Shown: piece by piece, positions 55,480 to 63,011 of the stretch | Layout of the letters: every line of letters begins with the position of its first letter | Numbering within the stretch: the first letter of the stretch is position 1 | NCBI RefSeq assembly: GCF_001894865.1 | Contig: NZ_BCXA01000033.1 | Location: 23,781 to 87,780, forward strand | Direction: 5' to 3' | DNA: 64,000 nt | Origin: Rhodococcus maanshanensis NBRC 100610 | GTDB taxonomy: Bacteria; Actinomycetota; Actinomycetes; Mycobacteriales; Mycobacteriaceae | Notes under the pieces: generated by a model | Databases searched by the model: none | What the model saw: only the letters and a program-made list of their open reading frames with translations | What the model was told of the DNA's origin: nothing | Translations under genes and position numbers: made by a program

Positions 55480-55499
55480 CGCACGGGCGGCGCGGACGC

Positions 55500-56291
55500 C
55501 TAGTTCGCGAACTTGGTCCTCAGTTGGCCCGTATACGCCGGCACGGTGAACGAGTCCGAGGCGTCCTGGGTGTACCCCAGCCCGTAGCGGACCGCGTACT
55601 GCTTGAAGGTGCGCACGCCGGGCTCCGCGGCGAGCGCGGCCTCGATCCGGGCCGGGTCGCCGATCGCCGTCATCTGATACGGCGGGCTGTAGGTCCGCCC
55701 GTGCAGCAAGAGCGTGTTGCCGATACAGCGCGGCGCCGAGGTGTTGACCACGCGCTGGTCCTGCATCCCGACCGCGGTCGCCCCACCGGCCCAGAGCGCG
55801 TTCAGCACGCTCTGCACGTCCTGCTGGTGCACGACGAGGTCATCGGGCGAGGCGCCGGCGGGGAACTTGCCGTCGGAGTCGCGGGGCGCGTCGGTGAGGG
55901 TCACCCGCACGCCGGGTCCGGTGACCTCGCTCAACCCCGCCGCGGCCTCCAGCGCCCGGCTCTGCTCGACAACGTCCGCGACGTCGGAGTCGGAACCGGC
56001 CGCCTGGTCTTGCAGGGCGGCCAACTGCGCGGCGAGACCGTCGCGCGCCCCCGCCGCGTCGTCCACGTCGGCCTGCGCACTGCGCACCAGGTCGGAGAGC
56101 CTCGTGGTGTCTCCACGCCGCAGCTCGTTGCCCTCCGAGACCGCGCGGGTGGTCGCCAACAGCAGCCCGGTCACCACGCAGACCACCGGGACGCAGATCT
56201 TCCAGAAGAGCTGCCTTTTCCGCGGCGCGGCGTGCGCCGCCTGCCGATGGGAGGCGGTGGGATCGGGATCGGTCGGATCGGGATCGGCCAC
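55500..56291 (-). CDS. DUF881 membrane protein of the division locus
   Basis: 263 residues from GTG 56291 (GGAGG upstream; a GTG at 56342 is possible). Membrane helix KICVPVVCVVTGLLLATTRA, a coiled coil (~50-105, RLSDLVRSAQADVDDAAGAR), then the DUF881 domain: TGPGVRVTLTDAP, DDLVVHQQDVQSVLNALWAG, GGATAVGMQDQRV and a conserved end. Homologue of Rv0012-type proteins found with crgA. Exact role unknown; the family is linked to division and sporulation loci. The islet ends 20 bp beyond its stop. Confidence 0.85.
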   Translation of the reverse strand: MADPDPTDPDPTASHRQAAHAAPRKRQLFWKICVPVVCVVTGLLLATTRAVSEGNELRRGDTTRLSDLVRSAQADVDDAAGARDGLAAQLAALQDQAAGSDSDVADVVEQSRALEAAAGLSEVTGPGVRVTLTDAPRDSDGKFPAGASPDDLVVHQQDVQSVLNALWAGGATAVGMQDQRVVNTSAPRCIGNTLLLHGRTYSPPYQMTAIGDPARIEAALAAEPGVRTFKQYAVRYGLGYTQDASDSFTVPAYTGQLRTKFAN

Positions 56292-56476
56292 GGTCCTCAC
56301 CTCCCTCCCCCTGTCCGCGCTCGCCTGCGCTCGCGGGTCCACCCAGCAGACCCTGCCCGGGCACGTCTGTGCTCGGCTAGCGTGTACTCACCACCGGTAA
56401 TCTCGAATCTACCTGGTGGGCGTCGACGCCGACGCCGACGCAATCGCACGATCCGCACTGAACCAACGAGGACGTC

Positions 56477-56740
56477 ATGCCCAAGTCGAAGGTCCGCAAG
56501 AAGACCGACTACACGATCAATCCCGCGAACCGCACGCCTGTGAAGGTCAAGGTCGGCCCCTCCAGCACGCTCTACGTGTCGGTGATGCTCGGCTTCATGC
56601 TGCTCGGGCTGGCGTGGCTGATCGTCTACTACCTGGCCGCGGACCAGATCACCTGGATGAACGACCTGGGGGCCTACAACTTCCTGATCGGCTTCGGTTT
56701 CATGGTTGTCGGCCTCATCATGACGATGAGATGGCGCTGA
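56477..56740 (+). CDS. crgA: Cell division protein CrgA
   Basis: 87 residues: [20 protein letters not shown], helix 1 ([20 protein letters not shown]), a short loop with the conserved [17 protein letters not shown], and helix 2 to the end ([12 protein letters not shown]). CrgA bridges FtsZ, FtsQ, FtsI and PBPs at the septum in mycobacteria and streptomycetes. Divergent from the DUF881 gene. Confidence 0.97.
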   Translation: MPKSKVRKKTDYTINPANRTPVKVKVGPSSTLYVSVMLGFMLLGLAWLIVYYLAADQITWMNDLGAYNFLIGFGFMVVGLIMTMRWR

Positions 56741-56743
56741 CCT

Positions 56744-56755
56744 GGGGATATCCCC
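56744..56755. promoter_or_regulatory. 12-bp perfect palindrome after crgA
   Basis: GGGGATATCCCC begins four bases after the crgA stop. Just before the DnaA-box-like row; role unknown. Confidence 0.3.
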
Positions 56756-56796
56756 ATTCCAACCGCGTCAATTACATCGTTGTCATTCATCCCCAA

Positions 56797-56860
56797 TGTG
56801 GATAAACCCTGTGGATAGCTGTGGAGAGCCTGTGCACAACCCCGAAAACCCTGTGCACAA
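56797..56860 (+). promoter_or_regulatory. Row of five DnaA-box-like sequences
   Basis: TGTGGATAA (56797-56805, exact complement of TTATCCACA), TGTGGATAG (56810-56818), TGTGGAGAG (56820-56828) and TGTGCACAA at 56831-56839 and 56852-56860. All have the same orientation, with starts 13, 10, 11 and 21 bp apart, near-multiples of a helical turn. DnaA binding is expected for the first two; the others are weaker. The location is near the expected replication origin. Confidence 0.5.
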
Positions 56861-57311
56861 CCCCGCGCTCGCATGGTCCACACCCACCGGTGCGCTGATC
56901 GCGACCGGTGTCGGCGGGGTGGCCATGCTCCTCGCCGCCGCGGCGGTGCCGTCGGATCCGGCGGGACGGGTGCTGATCGGTCTCGGCGCACTCGGGCTGC
57001 TGGCGATCACCGCACTTGGGCTGCGTCAGCGGCCCCGGCTCGCCGTGCTCGACGACTCGAGGGGGATCGCGGTGCAGCGGCTGAGCGGGCGCCGCGAGTA
57101 CCAGGCGTCGGAGCTGAGCCGGGTCAGGATCGTGCGCTATCCGCGGCTGGGCCGTCGGGTGCCGATGCTGGAGATCGACGTGCGGCCGCCGGGCGTCGAC
57201 GACGACAAGCTGCTGATCTTCGGTCGCTGGGACCTCGGCACCGATCCCACCGATGTCTTCGAGGCGCTCGCCGGCCGCGGGCTGGTGCCGCCGGAGCGGC
57301 CGCGCCCGTAG
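56853..57311 (+). CDS. PH-like domain membrane protein (Rv0010c type)
   Basis: 152 residues if GTG 56853 is used; in-frame GTGs at 56832 and 56796 lie inside the DnaA-box-like row and are less likely. Two membrane helices (TGALIATGVGGVAMLLAAAA; VLIGLGALGLLAITALGL), then a bacterial PH-like domain (RPRLAVLDDSRGIAVQRLSG, SRVRIVRYPRLGRRVPMLEI, LLIFGRWDLGTDPTDVFEAL). Matches the small protein beside crgA in mycobacteria. Function unknown. Confidence 0.8.
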   Translation: MHNPALAWSTPTGALIATGVGGVAMLLAAAAVPSDPAGRVLIGLGALGLLAITALGLRQRPRLAVLDDSRGIAVQRLSGRREYQASELSRVRIVRYPRLGRRVPMLEIDVRPPGVDDDKLLIFGRWDLGTDPTDVFEALAGRGLVPPERPRP

Positions 57312-57323
57312 CCGGCGAGGCGA

Positions 57324-58244
57324 CTACATCCCGAGTTCGGCCCGCAGCTGCGCCATCCGCAGCGCGATGACACCGACCGAGACCACGGTGACGGCGGCGA
57401 GACCGCCCCAGCCGAGGTTGCGGGCCTTCTGACGCTCCGCGGGGGTGCCGAGGCTGCCAGGGGCGAACATCAGCGCCGCGGTGGCGGCGGCGCCCGCGAC
57501 GAGCCCGCCGAGGTGTCCCCACAGCGAGATCCCCGGGATCGTCACGCTGATGATCACGTTGAGGGCGATGATCGCGAGGACCGGGCCCGGGCTGCGCTTG
57601 AGCCGCAGCAGGATCACCGCCTGCGCGCCCATCAGCCCGAACACCGCGCCCGAGGCGCCCGCGGTGACGGCGTTCACCTGGAATGCCATCACGGCGGCCG
57701 AGCCGCCGAGGATCGAGACGAGGTACACCGCGACGTAGCGGGAACGCCCGAGGATGATCTCGGTGTCGCGGCCGATCACCCAGAGCGCGAACATGTTGAC
57801 CAGCAGGTGGACCGCGCCGAAGTGCAGGAACCCGCTGCCGAGCACGCGGACCAGGTCGCCGTCGGCGACCGCGGGCGGCCACAGCGCCCAGCTGGTGAAC
57901 AGCGGCGAGCCGAGGTGGTTGTTCGCCACGTTGCCGGACTGGAGCACCGTGATCGCGTAGATCAGGACGTTGAGCCCGATCAGGACGTACGTGACGATCG
58001 GGGTCGGCAGGCCGGTCCGCAGCGGCGCGCCTGCGACGGTGCGGGCCGAACGGGTGGTCTTGGCGTCGGCGGCGATGCAGTCGACACAGTGCTGGCCGAC
58101 GGCGGCCGGTCGGAGGCACTCGACGCACGCGGGACGGCCGCAGCGGGTGCAGGACAGCGCGGTGGGCCGGTCCGGGTGCCGGACGCACCGCGGTTGGGGC
58201 GGCGTGCCGTCACCGGACACGCCACCCCAACCGGGGTTGGTCAT
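57324..58244 (-). CDS. Rhomboid family intramembrane serine protease
   Basis: 306 residues from ATG 58244. An N-terminal Cys-rich zinc-ribbon-like part (CVRHPDRPTALSCTRCGRPA, CVECLRPAAVGQHCVDC) precedes six or seven membrane helices. The catalytic Ser is in TAGASGAVFGLMG and the catalytic His in LWGHLGGLVAGA; GFLHFGAVHLLVNMFALWVIG is the conserved HxxxN block. Cleaves membrane proteins inside the bilayer; targets unknown. Convergent with the PH-like gene; ppiA lies just upstream. Confidence 0.95.
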   Translation of the reverse strand: MTNPGWGGVSGDGTPPQPRCVRHPDRPTALSCTRCGRPACVECLRPAAVGQHCVDCIAADAKTTRSARTVAGAPLRTGLPTPIVTYVLIGLNVLIYAITVLQSGNVANNHLGSPLFTSWALWPPAVADGDLVRVLGSGFLHFGAVHLLVNMFALWVIGRDTEIILGRSRYVAVYLVSILGGSAAVMAFQVNAVTAGASGAVFGLMGAQAVILLRLKRSPGPVLAIIALNVIISVTIPGISLWGHLGGLVAGAAATAALMFAPGSLGTPAERQKARNLGWGGLAAVTVVSVGVIALRMAQLRAELGM

Positions 58245-58257
58245 CTCGCGGTACCGA

Positions 58258-58785
58258 TCAGGAGATGGTGATGCTGTTGATGACGACCGCCTCCAGCGGG
58301 CGGTCCGTGCGGTCCACCGAGGTTCCGGAGATGGCGTCGACGACCTTCTTCGACTCCTCGTCCACGACCTCACCGAAGATGGTGTGCTTGCGGTTGAGGT
58401 GCGGGGTCTTGCCGGTGGTGATGAAGAACTGCGAGCCGTTGGTGCCCGGTCCGGCGTTCGCCATGGCCAGCAGGTAGGGCTTGTCGAACTGCAGCTCCGG
58501 GTGGAACTCGTCGCCGAACTGGTAGCCCGGGCCGCCACGGCCGGTACCGGTCGGGTCGCCGCCCTGGATCATGAAGCCGTCGATGACGCGGTGGAAGACG
58601 GCGCCGTCGTAGAACGGTCCGGTCTTGGTGCCCGAGGCGTTCTCCGTGCTGTAGGCCTTGGTGCCGTCGGCGAGCCCGACGAAGTTCTCGACGGTCTTCG
58701 GCGCGTGGTTGCCGAACAGGGCGATCTTGATGTCGCCGCGGTTGGTGTGCAGCGTTGCGGTTGCGGTCTGATTCGGTGAGGTCAC
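58258..58785 (-). CDS. ppiA: Peptidyl-prolyl cis-trans isomerase, cyclophilin type
   Basis: 175 residues from GTG 58785. Single cyclophilin domain: LHTNRGDIKIALFGNHAPKT, VFHRVIDGFMIQGGDPTGTG (active-site Arg and Phe), LAMANAGPGTNGSQFFITTG, LNRKHTIFGEVV. Cytoplasmic, no signal peptide. Homologue of Rv0009, in the expected place. Divergent from the cwsA-like gene. Confidence 0.97.
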   Translation of the reverse strand: MTSPNQTATATLHTNRGDIKIALFGNHAPKTVENFVGLADGTKAYSTENASGTKTGPFYDGAVFHRVIDGFMIQGGDPTGTGRGGPGYQFGDEFHPELQFDKPYLLAMANAGPGTNGSQFFITTGKTPHLNRKHTIFGEVVDEESKKVVDAISGTSVDRTDRPLEAVVINSITIS

Positions 58786-58834
58786 TCCACCATGGTGCCA
58801 TTCCGTCCCAGGGAACATGTGCGACAGTGGACAG

Positions 58835-59317
58835 ATGACTCGCGCGACGAAGTCCACCCCGGTTTCTGTCCCCGCCCCGGCCGACCAGGCGCCCACCCTC
58901 GAGGTCGTACCCCCCGCACCCGAATCCTCCACGGTCAGCAGCGCATTGAGGCTCGCGCAGCTCGCGGCGCTCGGGTTCGCCAGGGGCACGGGAGGTGTCG
59001 CGAAGGGCACCGGAGTGGTGGCCAAGAGCACCGGGGCGTTGAGCCTCTACCTCGGCCGCCAGGGCTACGCCCTGGCCAGGAAGGCACTGTCCTCCCGGCC
59101 CAAGGCCGTCCCCGCCCTCGCGCTGGTCGACGAGCAGGCCGTCGCGGCCGTGGCCGCCGAGCAGGTCAAGGGCCGCAGGCGCGGCAGGCGGGCGCTGCTG
59201 GTCATCGGCCTCGGTGCGGCCGTGGCTGCCGGCGCCGTGTACGTCAAGCAGCGTCGGCGGGAGATGCCGCCGGTCGCGCCGGCGCCGCCGAGCCTGCGGG
59301 ACGTCGAGAACTCCTGA
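58835..59317 (+). CDS. cwsA: CwsA-like cell wall synthesis protein
   Basis: 160 residues from ATG 58835. Ala-rich amphipathic region (SALRLAQLAALGFARGTGGV, then GALSLYLGRQGYALARKALS), a basic stretch (KGRRRGRR), one membrane helix (ALLVIGLGAAVAAGAVYV) and a Pro-rich tail. This layout, and the position beside ppiA and near crgA, match CwsA (Rv0008c), which binds CrgA and Wag31 and helps peptidoglycan synthesis at poles and septum. Sequence conservation in this family is low, so the name rests partly on position. Confidence 0.65.
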   Translation: MTRATKSTPVSVPAPADQAPTLEVVPPAPESSTVSSALRLAQLAALGFARGTGGVAKGTGVVAKSTGALSLYLGRQGYALARKALSSRPKAVPALALVDEQAVAAVAAEQVKGRRRGRRALLVIGLGAAVAAGAVYVKQRRREMPPVAPAPPSLRDVENS

Positions 59318-60053
59318 ACACCGCTGTCGCCGCGGCACAGCCCGCCGCGGCGACGGCCATCGACGACCACAGCAGGGGCTCACGGCCCCCGGCGTCGCCG
59401 AACACCAGCAGGCCGAGATTGACGGCCGCGTGGAACCCGGTGGCGATCAAGAGGCTGCCCTTGCGTCCGTTGTCGAGGAGCACCGCCAGCAGTACGGACA
59501 TCGCGATCGTCGCCGACAGGAAGGCCGTCGCGTACGCGGCGCCCGCGGTGAACACCTGGACGTGCCACACCCCCCACACGGTTCCGACGAGCACGCCGGT
59601 GACCAGCACGGAATACCTCGTGCGCAGGTAGGGCTGCAGGAACCCCCGCCAGCCGAGTTCCTCCCCACACGCCCCGGCGCACTGCGCGAGGACCAGCAGG
59701 CCCAGCGGCGCCCCGCCGGCCCGGACGGCCGAGAAGTCGGGGCCTGCGCCGAGGGACACGAGCACCGCCGCCGGCAGCGCCAGAATGACCAGAACCGAGC
59801 CGATCGCTGCCGCGAGGGCGGCGCGGTCGGGCCGCCACATGCCCAGTGCCAGCGGCGGCCGCCATCTGCCCCGCCAGACCGCCAGGACCGCCACCACCGC
59901 GATGGCCGGTGCGAACTGCACCAGTTCGAGCAGGTCCGCGTCGGGACCGGTCACCGCCTGGAGCGCGACGAGGACACCGCCCGCGAGAAACGCCACCAGC
60001 ACGTAGATCGTCGTCGGCGCCCAGCTGCGGGGCGAGGCTGCGTCGGTCGTCAT
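59244..60053 (-). CDS. CPBP family intramembrane metalloprotease
   Basis: 269 residues from ATG 60053. About seven membrane helices; CPBP motifs: CGEELGWRGFLQPYLR (EExxxR), GTVWGVWHVQVF and IATGFHAAVNLGLL (the two His blocks). Homologues process prenylated proteins or act in bacteriocin self-protection; the substrate is unknown here. Its last 74 bp overlap the 3' end of the convergent cwsA-like gene. Confidence 0.88.
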   Translation of the reverse strand: MTTDAASPRSWAPTTIYVLVAFLAGGVLVALQAVTGPDADLLELVQFAPAIAVVAVLAVWRGRWRPPLALGMWRPDRAALAAAIGSVLVILALPAAVLVSLGAGPDFSAVRAGGAPLGLLVLAQCAGACGEELGWRGFLQPYLRTRYSVLVTGVLVGTVWGVWHVQVFTAGAAYATAFLSATIAMSVLLAVLLDNGRKGSLLIATGFHAAVNLGLLVFGDAGGREPLLWSSMAVAAAGCAAATAVFRSSRRPAGSAAPARPAASPADAA

Positions 60054-60134
60054 GCCACGAGCATCGCGCCGCGCCGACGGCAGCACATCACCCCACGGTA
60101 TCGGTGGCCCCTGCTACCGGAGGGCCAGCAGGCG

Positions 60135-61433
60135 TCAGGACGAGCAGGTGCTCGGTGCCGGTCGATCGTGGAATCGGTCGACCATGTAGGTCAGCGCCTC
60201 GGGCAGGCCGAGGACCAGCGGCGCGCCGTGGTTGATCACGGAGCCCGGCAGGACGCTCGGGAGCGGGTTCTCGGTGAACTGCACCGTCGCGCCGCGACCG
60301 CACCAGGCCCCGGCCAGCTGTTCGGCCTGGCCGAACGGCACCACGTCGTCGTGGTTGCCGGACTGGATCAGGACCGGACCCGACGGCGTCCCCCTGCCGA
60401 TCCGCTGCCGCTCCAGCAGCTCCTTCGCCAGCGGCAGCCGATCGAGCACCACCGACAGCGATTCGCCGCTGCGGGTGTACTCGCTGGTCTTCTGGAAGGC
60501 GAAGCGCGCACCGGTCTCGACGACGCAGTAGTCGCGCGTCGCCGCCAGCATCGCCTTGCCCTTGTCGTTGAGCTCGGCCGCGATGAGCGGGCGGAACTCG
60601 GGGTAGGCCTGGGCGAGGCCGTTGATCGCGTACCCGATCGCGCCGGTGAGGAATGAGCCGTCGATCTGCGCCAGTGTCGCGGCGAGGTCCGCGGGCGGCG
60701 CCCCGGCGTAGGTGCCCTTCACCTGGAGTTCCGGTGCGTAGTCGGCGGCGAGTTCGGCCGCGGCGGCCGCCGCGCCGCCACCCTGCGAGTATCCCCAGAA
60801 TCCGACAGGCCCTGCCGCGGTGATGGAGGTGCCGGGCAGGTTCTTGGCGGCCCTGGCCGCGTCCAGCACCGCGTGCGCCTCGGCCGCGCGGTTGACGTAG
60901 GTGTGCATGCCCGGCGTGCCGAGGCCGTCGTAGTCGGTGACGACGACGGCGATGCCCTGCAGCAGCAGTGCGTTGATGCCGAGCACCTCGTACTCGGTCA
61001 TCAGCCCGATCGGCCCCTCGTAGGTCAGGAGCTGGTTCAGCAGCTTGGAGGGGGCGCACTGGTCGCCCTGGCCGTGGGTGCCGACCGCGAGGCTGACCAG
61101 GGGCCGGGGTCCTGGGCCCTCCCACGGCCGCTGCGGCTCGAGGTAGGTGCCGGTGACCGCGTTGGCCGCGCCGTTCGCGTCGGTGCTGCGGTACATGATG
61201 CGCCGGCCGTCGGCGGGGAACGCCCCGTCGGTTCCCGGCACCCGGAGCGCGAGTTCGGACGGCTCGGTACGGATCAGGTCGCCGGGAGCGCTCTCCGTCA
61301 GGTCGGCGGGCGGCGTGTAGAAGTCCGCAGGCGCCGCCGCCGCAATGGGCGCCGCGATCGCGGCCACGACCACCGACATGGCGGCCGCGACGACCGCACC
61401 CCGCCAACCGTTTGCGCGCACCCTCTTGTCCAC
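60135..61433 (-). CDS. Secreted lipase (LIP family)
   Basis: 432 residues from GTG 61433 (GGAG eight bases upstream; earlier ATGs lack an SD). Signal peptide GAVVAAAMSVVVAAIAAPIA ending AAAAPADF. Mature enzyme: RIMYRSTDANGAANAVTGTY, VGFWGYSQGGGAAAAAAE (catalytic Ser), SGNHDDVVPFGQ (Asp) and VINHGAPLVLG (His). Actinobacterial secretory lipases of this family resemble Candida LIP proteins and act on triacylglycerols or esters. Upstream is copy E of the dispersed repeat. Confidence 0.9.
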   Translation of the reverse strand: MDKRVRANGWRGAVVAAAMSVVVAAIAAPIAAAAPADFYTPPADLTESAPGDLIRTEPSELALRVPGTDGAFPADGRRIMYRSTDANGAANAVTGTYLEPQRPWEGPGPRPLVSLAVGTHGQGDQCAPSKLLNQLLTYEGPIGLMTEYEVLGINALLLQGIAVVVTDYDGLGTPGMHTYVNRAAEAHAVLDAARAAKNLPGTSITAAGPVGFWGYSQGGGAAAAAAELAADYAPELQVKGTYAGAPPADLAATLAQIDGSFLTGAIGYAINGLAQAYPEFRPLIAAELNDKGKAMLAATRDYCVVETGARFAFQKTSEYTRSGESLSVVLDRLPLAKELLERQRIGRGTPSGPVLIQSGNHDDVVPFGQAEQLAGAWCGRGATVQFTENPLPSVLPGSVINHGAPLVLGLPEALTYMVDRFHDRPAPSTCSS

Positions 61434-61742
61434 CGTCGACTCCGCCCCGTGTCCGTTGACTCCGGTCGCGAAGCCGCACGCACGGTAACACATACATTTC
61501 GGCAGGTGGACGTGCCGATTCGCGGGCGTCGACACCCGACCGCGCGGTACTGAAACCAATTGCTGCACAGGTTTGTTCACAATTGCACAGGCTCGACCTC
61601 GGCCGTCGAGTGTGCAGCTACCGTCGGCCCATCTCGGCTTATGCCCCAACAACTGCACACTCGGCGAGGCACAGCGCACAGCCCGCGACCAGGAGCTGAT
61701 CGCGGGCTGTGTGCCTGCAGTCTGTTGTGGCGCGGGCGCGAA
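61434..61742. other. 309-bp intergenic region
   Basis: Holds the lipase promoter and copy E of the dispersed palindrome (61603-61668). TTGCACAGG and CTGCACAGG near 61560-61592 are short direct repeats. No gene seen. Confidence 0.6.
61603..61668 (-). repeat. Dispersed palindromic repeat, copy E
   Basis: Left arm CCGTCGAGTGTGCAGCTACC (61603-61622), right arm CCCCAACAACTGCACACTCG (61644-61663). The centre on the minus strand, GGGGCATAAGCCGAGATGGG, matches copies C and D. Minus orientation like B and D. Confidence 0.7.
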
Positions 61743-62399
61743 TCAGGGCGCCGCGGGTGCCGGCAGCCCCGGCAGGGTCGGGAGCGGCCCGACGAAGTTG
61801 AAGAACGCCGACCGCAATGGTTCGCCACCGACCATGTCCAGTCCGATCACGCCACCGATGAGCGAGCCGATGATCGATCCGGGGAAGCAGCCGGCGAGCA
61901 CACCGACCACGCAGCCGACGAGGAGCCCGATGATGCCGCCGACGGTCTGCCCGACGATCCCGCCCATCTGGGCCTTCTGGATCTCCCCCATCAGGCGCTG
62001 CTGATCCGCGGGGTTGTCCCAGGCGACCGGTTGAGCGAGCGAGGGGATCGTGTTCGGGGTCAGCGTCAGGGTCCGGCCGCCGTCGCCGATCACGGGCGCG
62101 ATCGAGTGCGTCTCACCGTTCACGCGATATGCGAGGGGAATCGTGCCGATGGGCGAGCCGTCATCCCGGAGCACGCTCACCCCGGCCCCATCCCCTGAGA
62201 CCCGGAACACGCCCGCGTCCAGCAGGGTGACGACCGAGTTACCGCCCGGCGCGAGCCCGGTGCTATACCCGACGCCCTGGTCCCGACCTTGCATCTGGGC
62301 GCCGACCAACGCGGCTGGGTCGGCGTGCGCGGTCACCGCCCCGGCGCCCATCGCGGCCGTCACGAACAGTGCAGTGGCGACAATCTTCCTGAGTTTCAT
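61743..62399 (-). CDS. Exported glycine-zipper protein, function unknown
   Basis: 218 residues from ATG 62399 (GGGAG upstream). Signal peptide KIVATALFVTAAMGAGAVTA, cleavage near AHADP. A beta-rich domain (GGNSVVTLLDAGVFRVSGDG; IPLAYRVNGETHSIAPVIGD) is followed by a Gly-zipper hydrophobic hairpin (GIVGQTVGGIIGLLVGCVVG, then SIIGSLIGGVIGLDMVGG) with two Cys. Similar small exported proteins are common in nocardiae and rhodococci. The hairpin could insert into a membrane (inference). Confidence 0.75.
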   Translation of the reverse strand: MKLRKIVATALFVTAAMGAGAVTAHADPAALVGAQMQGRDQGVGYSTGLAPGGNSVVTLLDAGVFRVSGDGAGVSVLRDDGSPIGTIPLAYRVNGETHSIAPVIGDGGRTLTLTPNTIPSLAQPVAWDNPADQQRLMGEIQKAQMGGIVGQTVGGIIGLLVGCVVGVLAGCFPGSIIGSLIGGVIGLDMVGGEPLRSAFFNFVGPLPTLPGLPAPAAP

Positions 62400-62547
62400 G
62401 TCGGCTCCCGGGTTCGGTTGCGATTTCCCCCAGCCGAACAGTAGTCGAGACCGTGTGATATCGAACACAATTCGATGAACTTGCCCCGGCATGCGATCCG
62501 CTTGTGACCTTGGCCCGCCCCCGCGTCGGGACGCACACCCAGCAAAA

Positions 62548-62577
62548 AACACCCCTCACCGGAAAGTGAGGGGTGTT
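62548..62577 (-). terminator. Rho-independent terminator of the tRNA-Ile/DLW-39/tRNA-Ala unit
   Basis: AACACCCCTCAC (62548-62559) and GTGAGGGGTGTT (62566-62577), perfect 12-bp stem, with a T-run on the minus strand (plus-strand A6, 62544-62549). Confidence 0.9.
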
Positions 62578-62610
62578 GATGTGATGCCGTGTTCGGTTGT
62601 GTAACTGCTG

Positions 62611-62683
62611 TGGAGCCTAGGAGATTCGAACTCCTGACATCTGCCTTGCAAAGGCAGCGCTCTACCAACTGAGCTAAGGCCCC
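62611..62683 (-). tRNA. tRNA-Ala (anticodon TGC)
   Basis: 73 nt. Starts GGGGCCTTAGCTCAGTTGG; anticodon loop TTTGCAA gives TGC; T arm AGGAGTTCGAATCTCCT; ends AGGCTCC plus A. G3-U70 identity pair present. No encoded CCA. Confidence 0.97.
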
Positions 62684-62690
62684 GTCCGCG

Positions 62691-62798
62691 CTAGCGGCTG
62701 GTGACCTCGTGCCATACGTCCTGACTGCGGCGCGACCGCAGCTTGGTCAGCCCGAAGAGAACGGTCACAACGGCTGCCGTGAGAAGCAGTACCTTCAT
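62691..62798 (-). CDS. DLW-39 family protein
   Basis: 35 residues from ATG 62798: one membrane helix (VLLLTAAVVTVLFGLTKL), then RSRRSQDVWHEVTSR. This tiny family, named for a DLW motif, lies between the two tRNA genes next to gyrA in many actinobacteria. Here the motif reads DVW. Function unknown. It is embedded in the tRNA transcription unit. Confidence 0.75.
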   Translation of the reverse strand: MKVLLLTAAVVTVLFGLTKLRSRRSQDVWHEVTSR

Positions 62799-62825
62799 GC
62801 TCGAACCCTTCGTCGGCACGGGGAG

Positions 62826-62899
62826 TGGGCCTAGGAGGACTTGAACCTCCGACCTCTTCCTTATCAGGGAAGCGCTCTAACCGCCTGAGCTATAGGCCC
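62826..62899 (-). tRNA. tRNA-Ile (anticodon GAT)
   Basis: 74 nt. Acceptor GGGCCTA/TAGGCCC plus discriminator A; anticodon loop CTGATAA gives GAT; T arm GGAGGTTCAAGTCCTCC. No encoded CCA. Paired with tRNA-Ala as usual beside gyrA. Confidence 0.97.
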
Positions 62900-62903
62900 T
62901 TAA

Positions 62904-62947
62904 CCTCGGTCCGGGAGACGCGTTGAACTTGTCTCCCCGAACCGAGG
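62904..62947 (-). terminator. Hairpin downstream of the DUF3566 gene
   Basis: CCTCGGTCCGGGAGAC (62904-62919) pairs with GTCTCCCCGAACCGAGG (62931-62947) with one bulged base. It lies between the DUF3566 stop and tRNA-Ile and probably ends the gyrA-side operon. Confidence 0.7.
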
Positions 62948-63011
62948 CATGAGATTACCCCACCGACCGGCCGCGACCAAAACCGGCCCGGCGGGGAACC
63001 AAAACCCCTGG

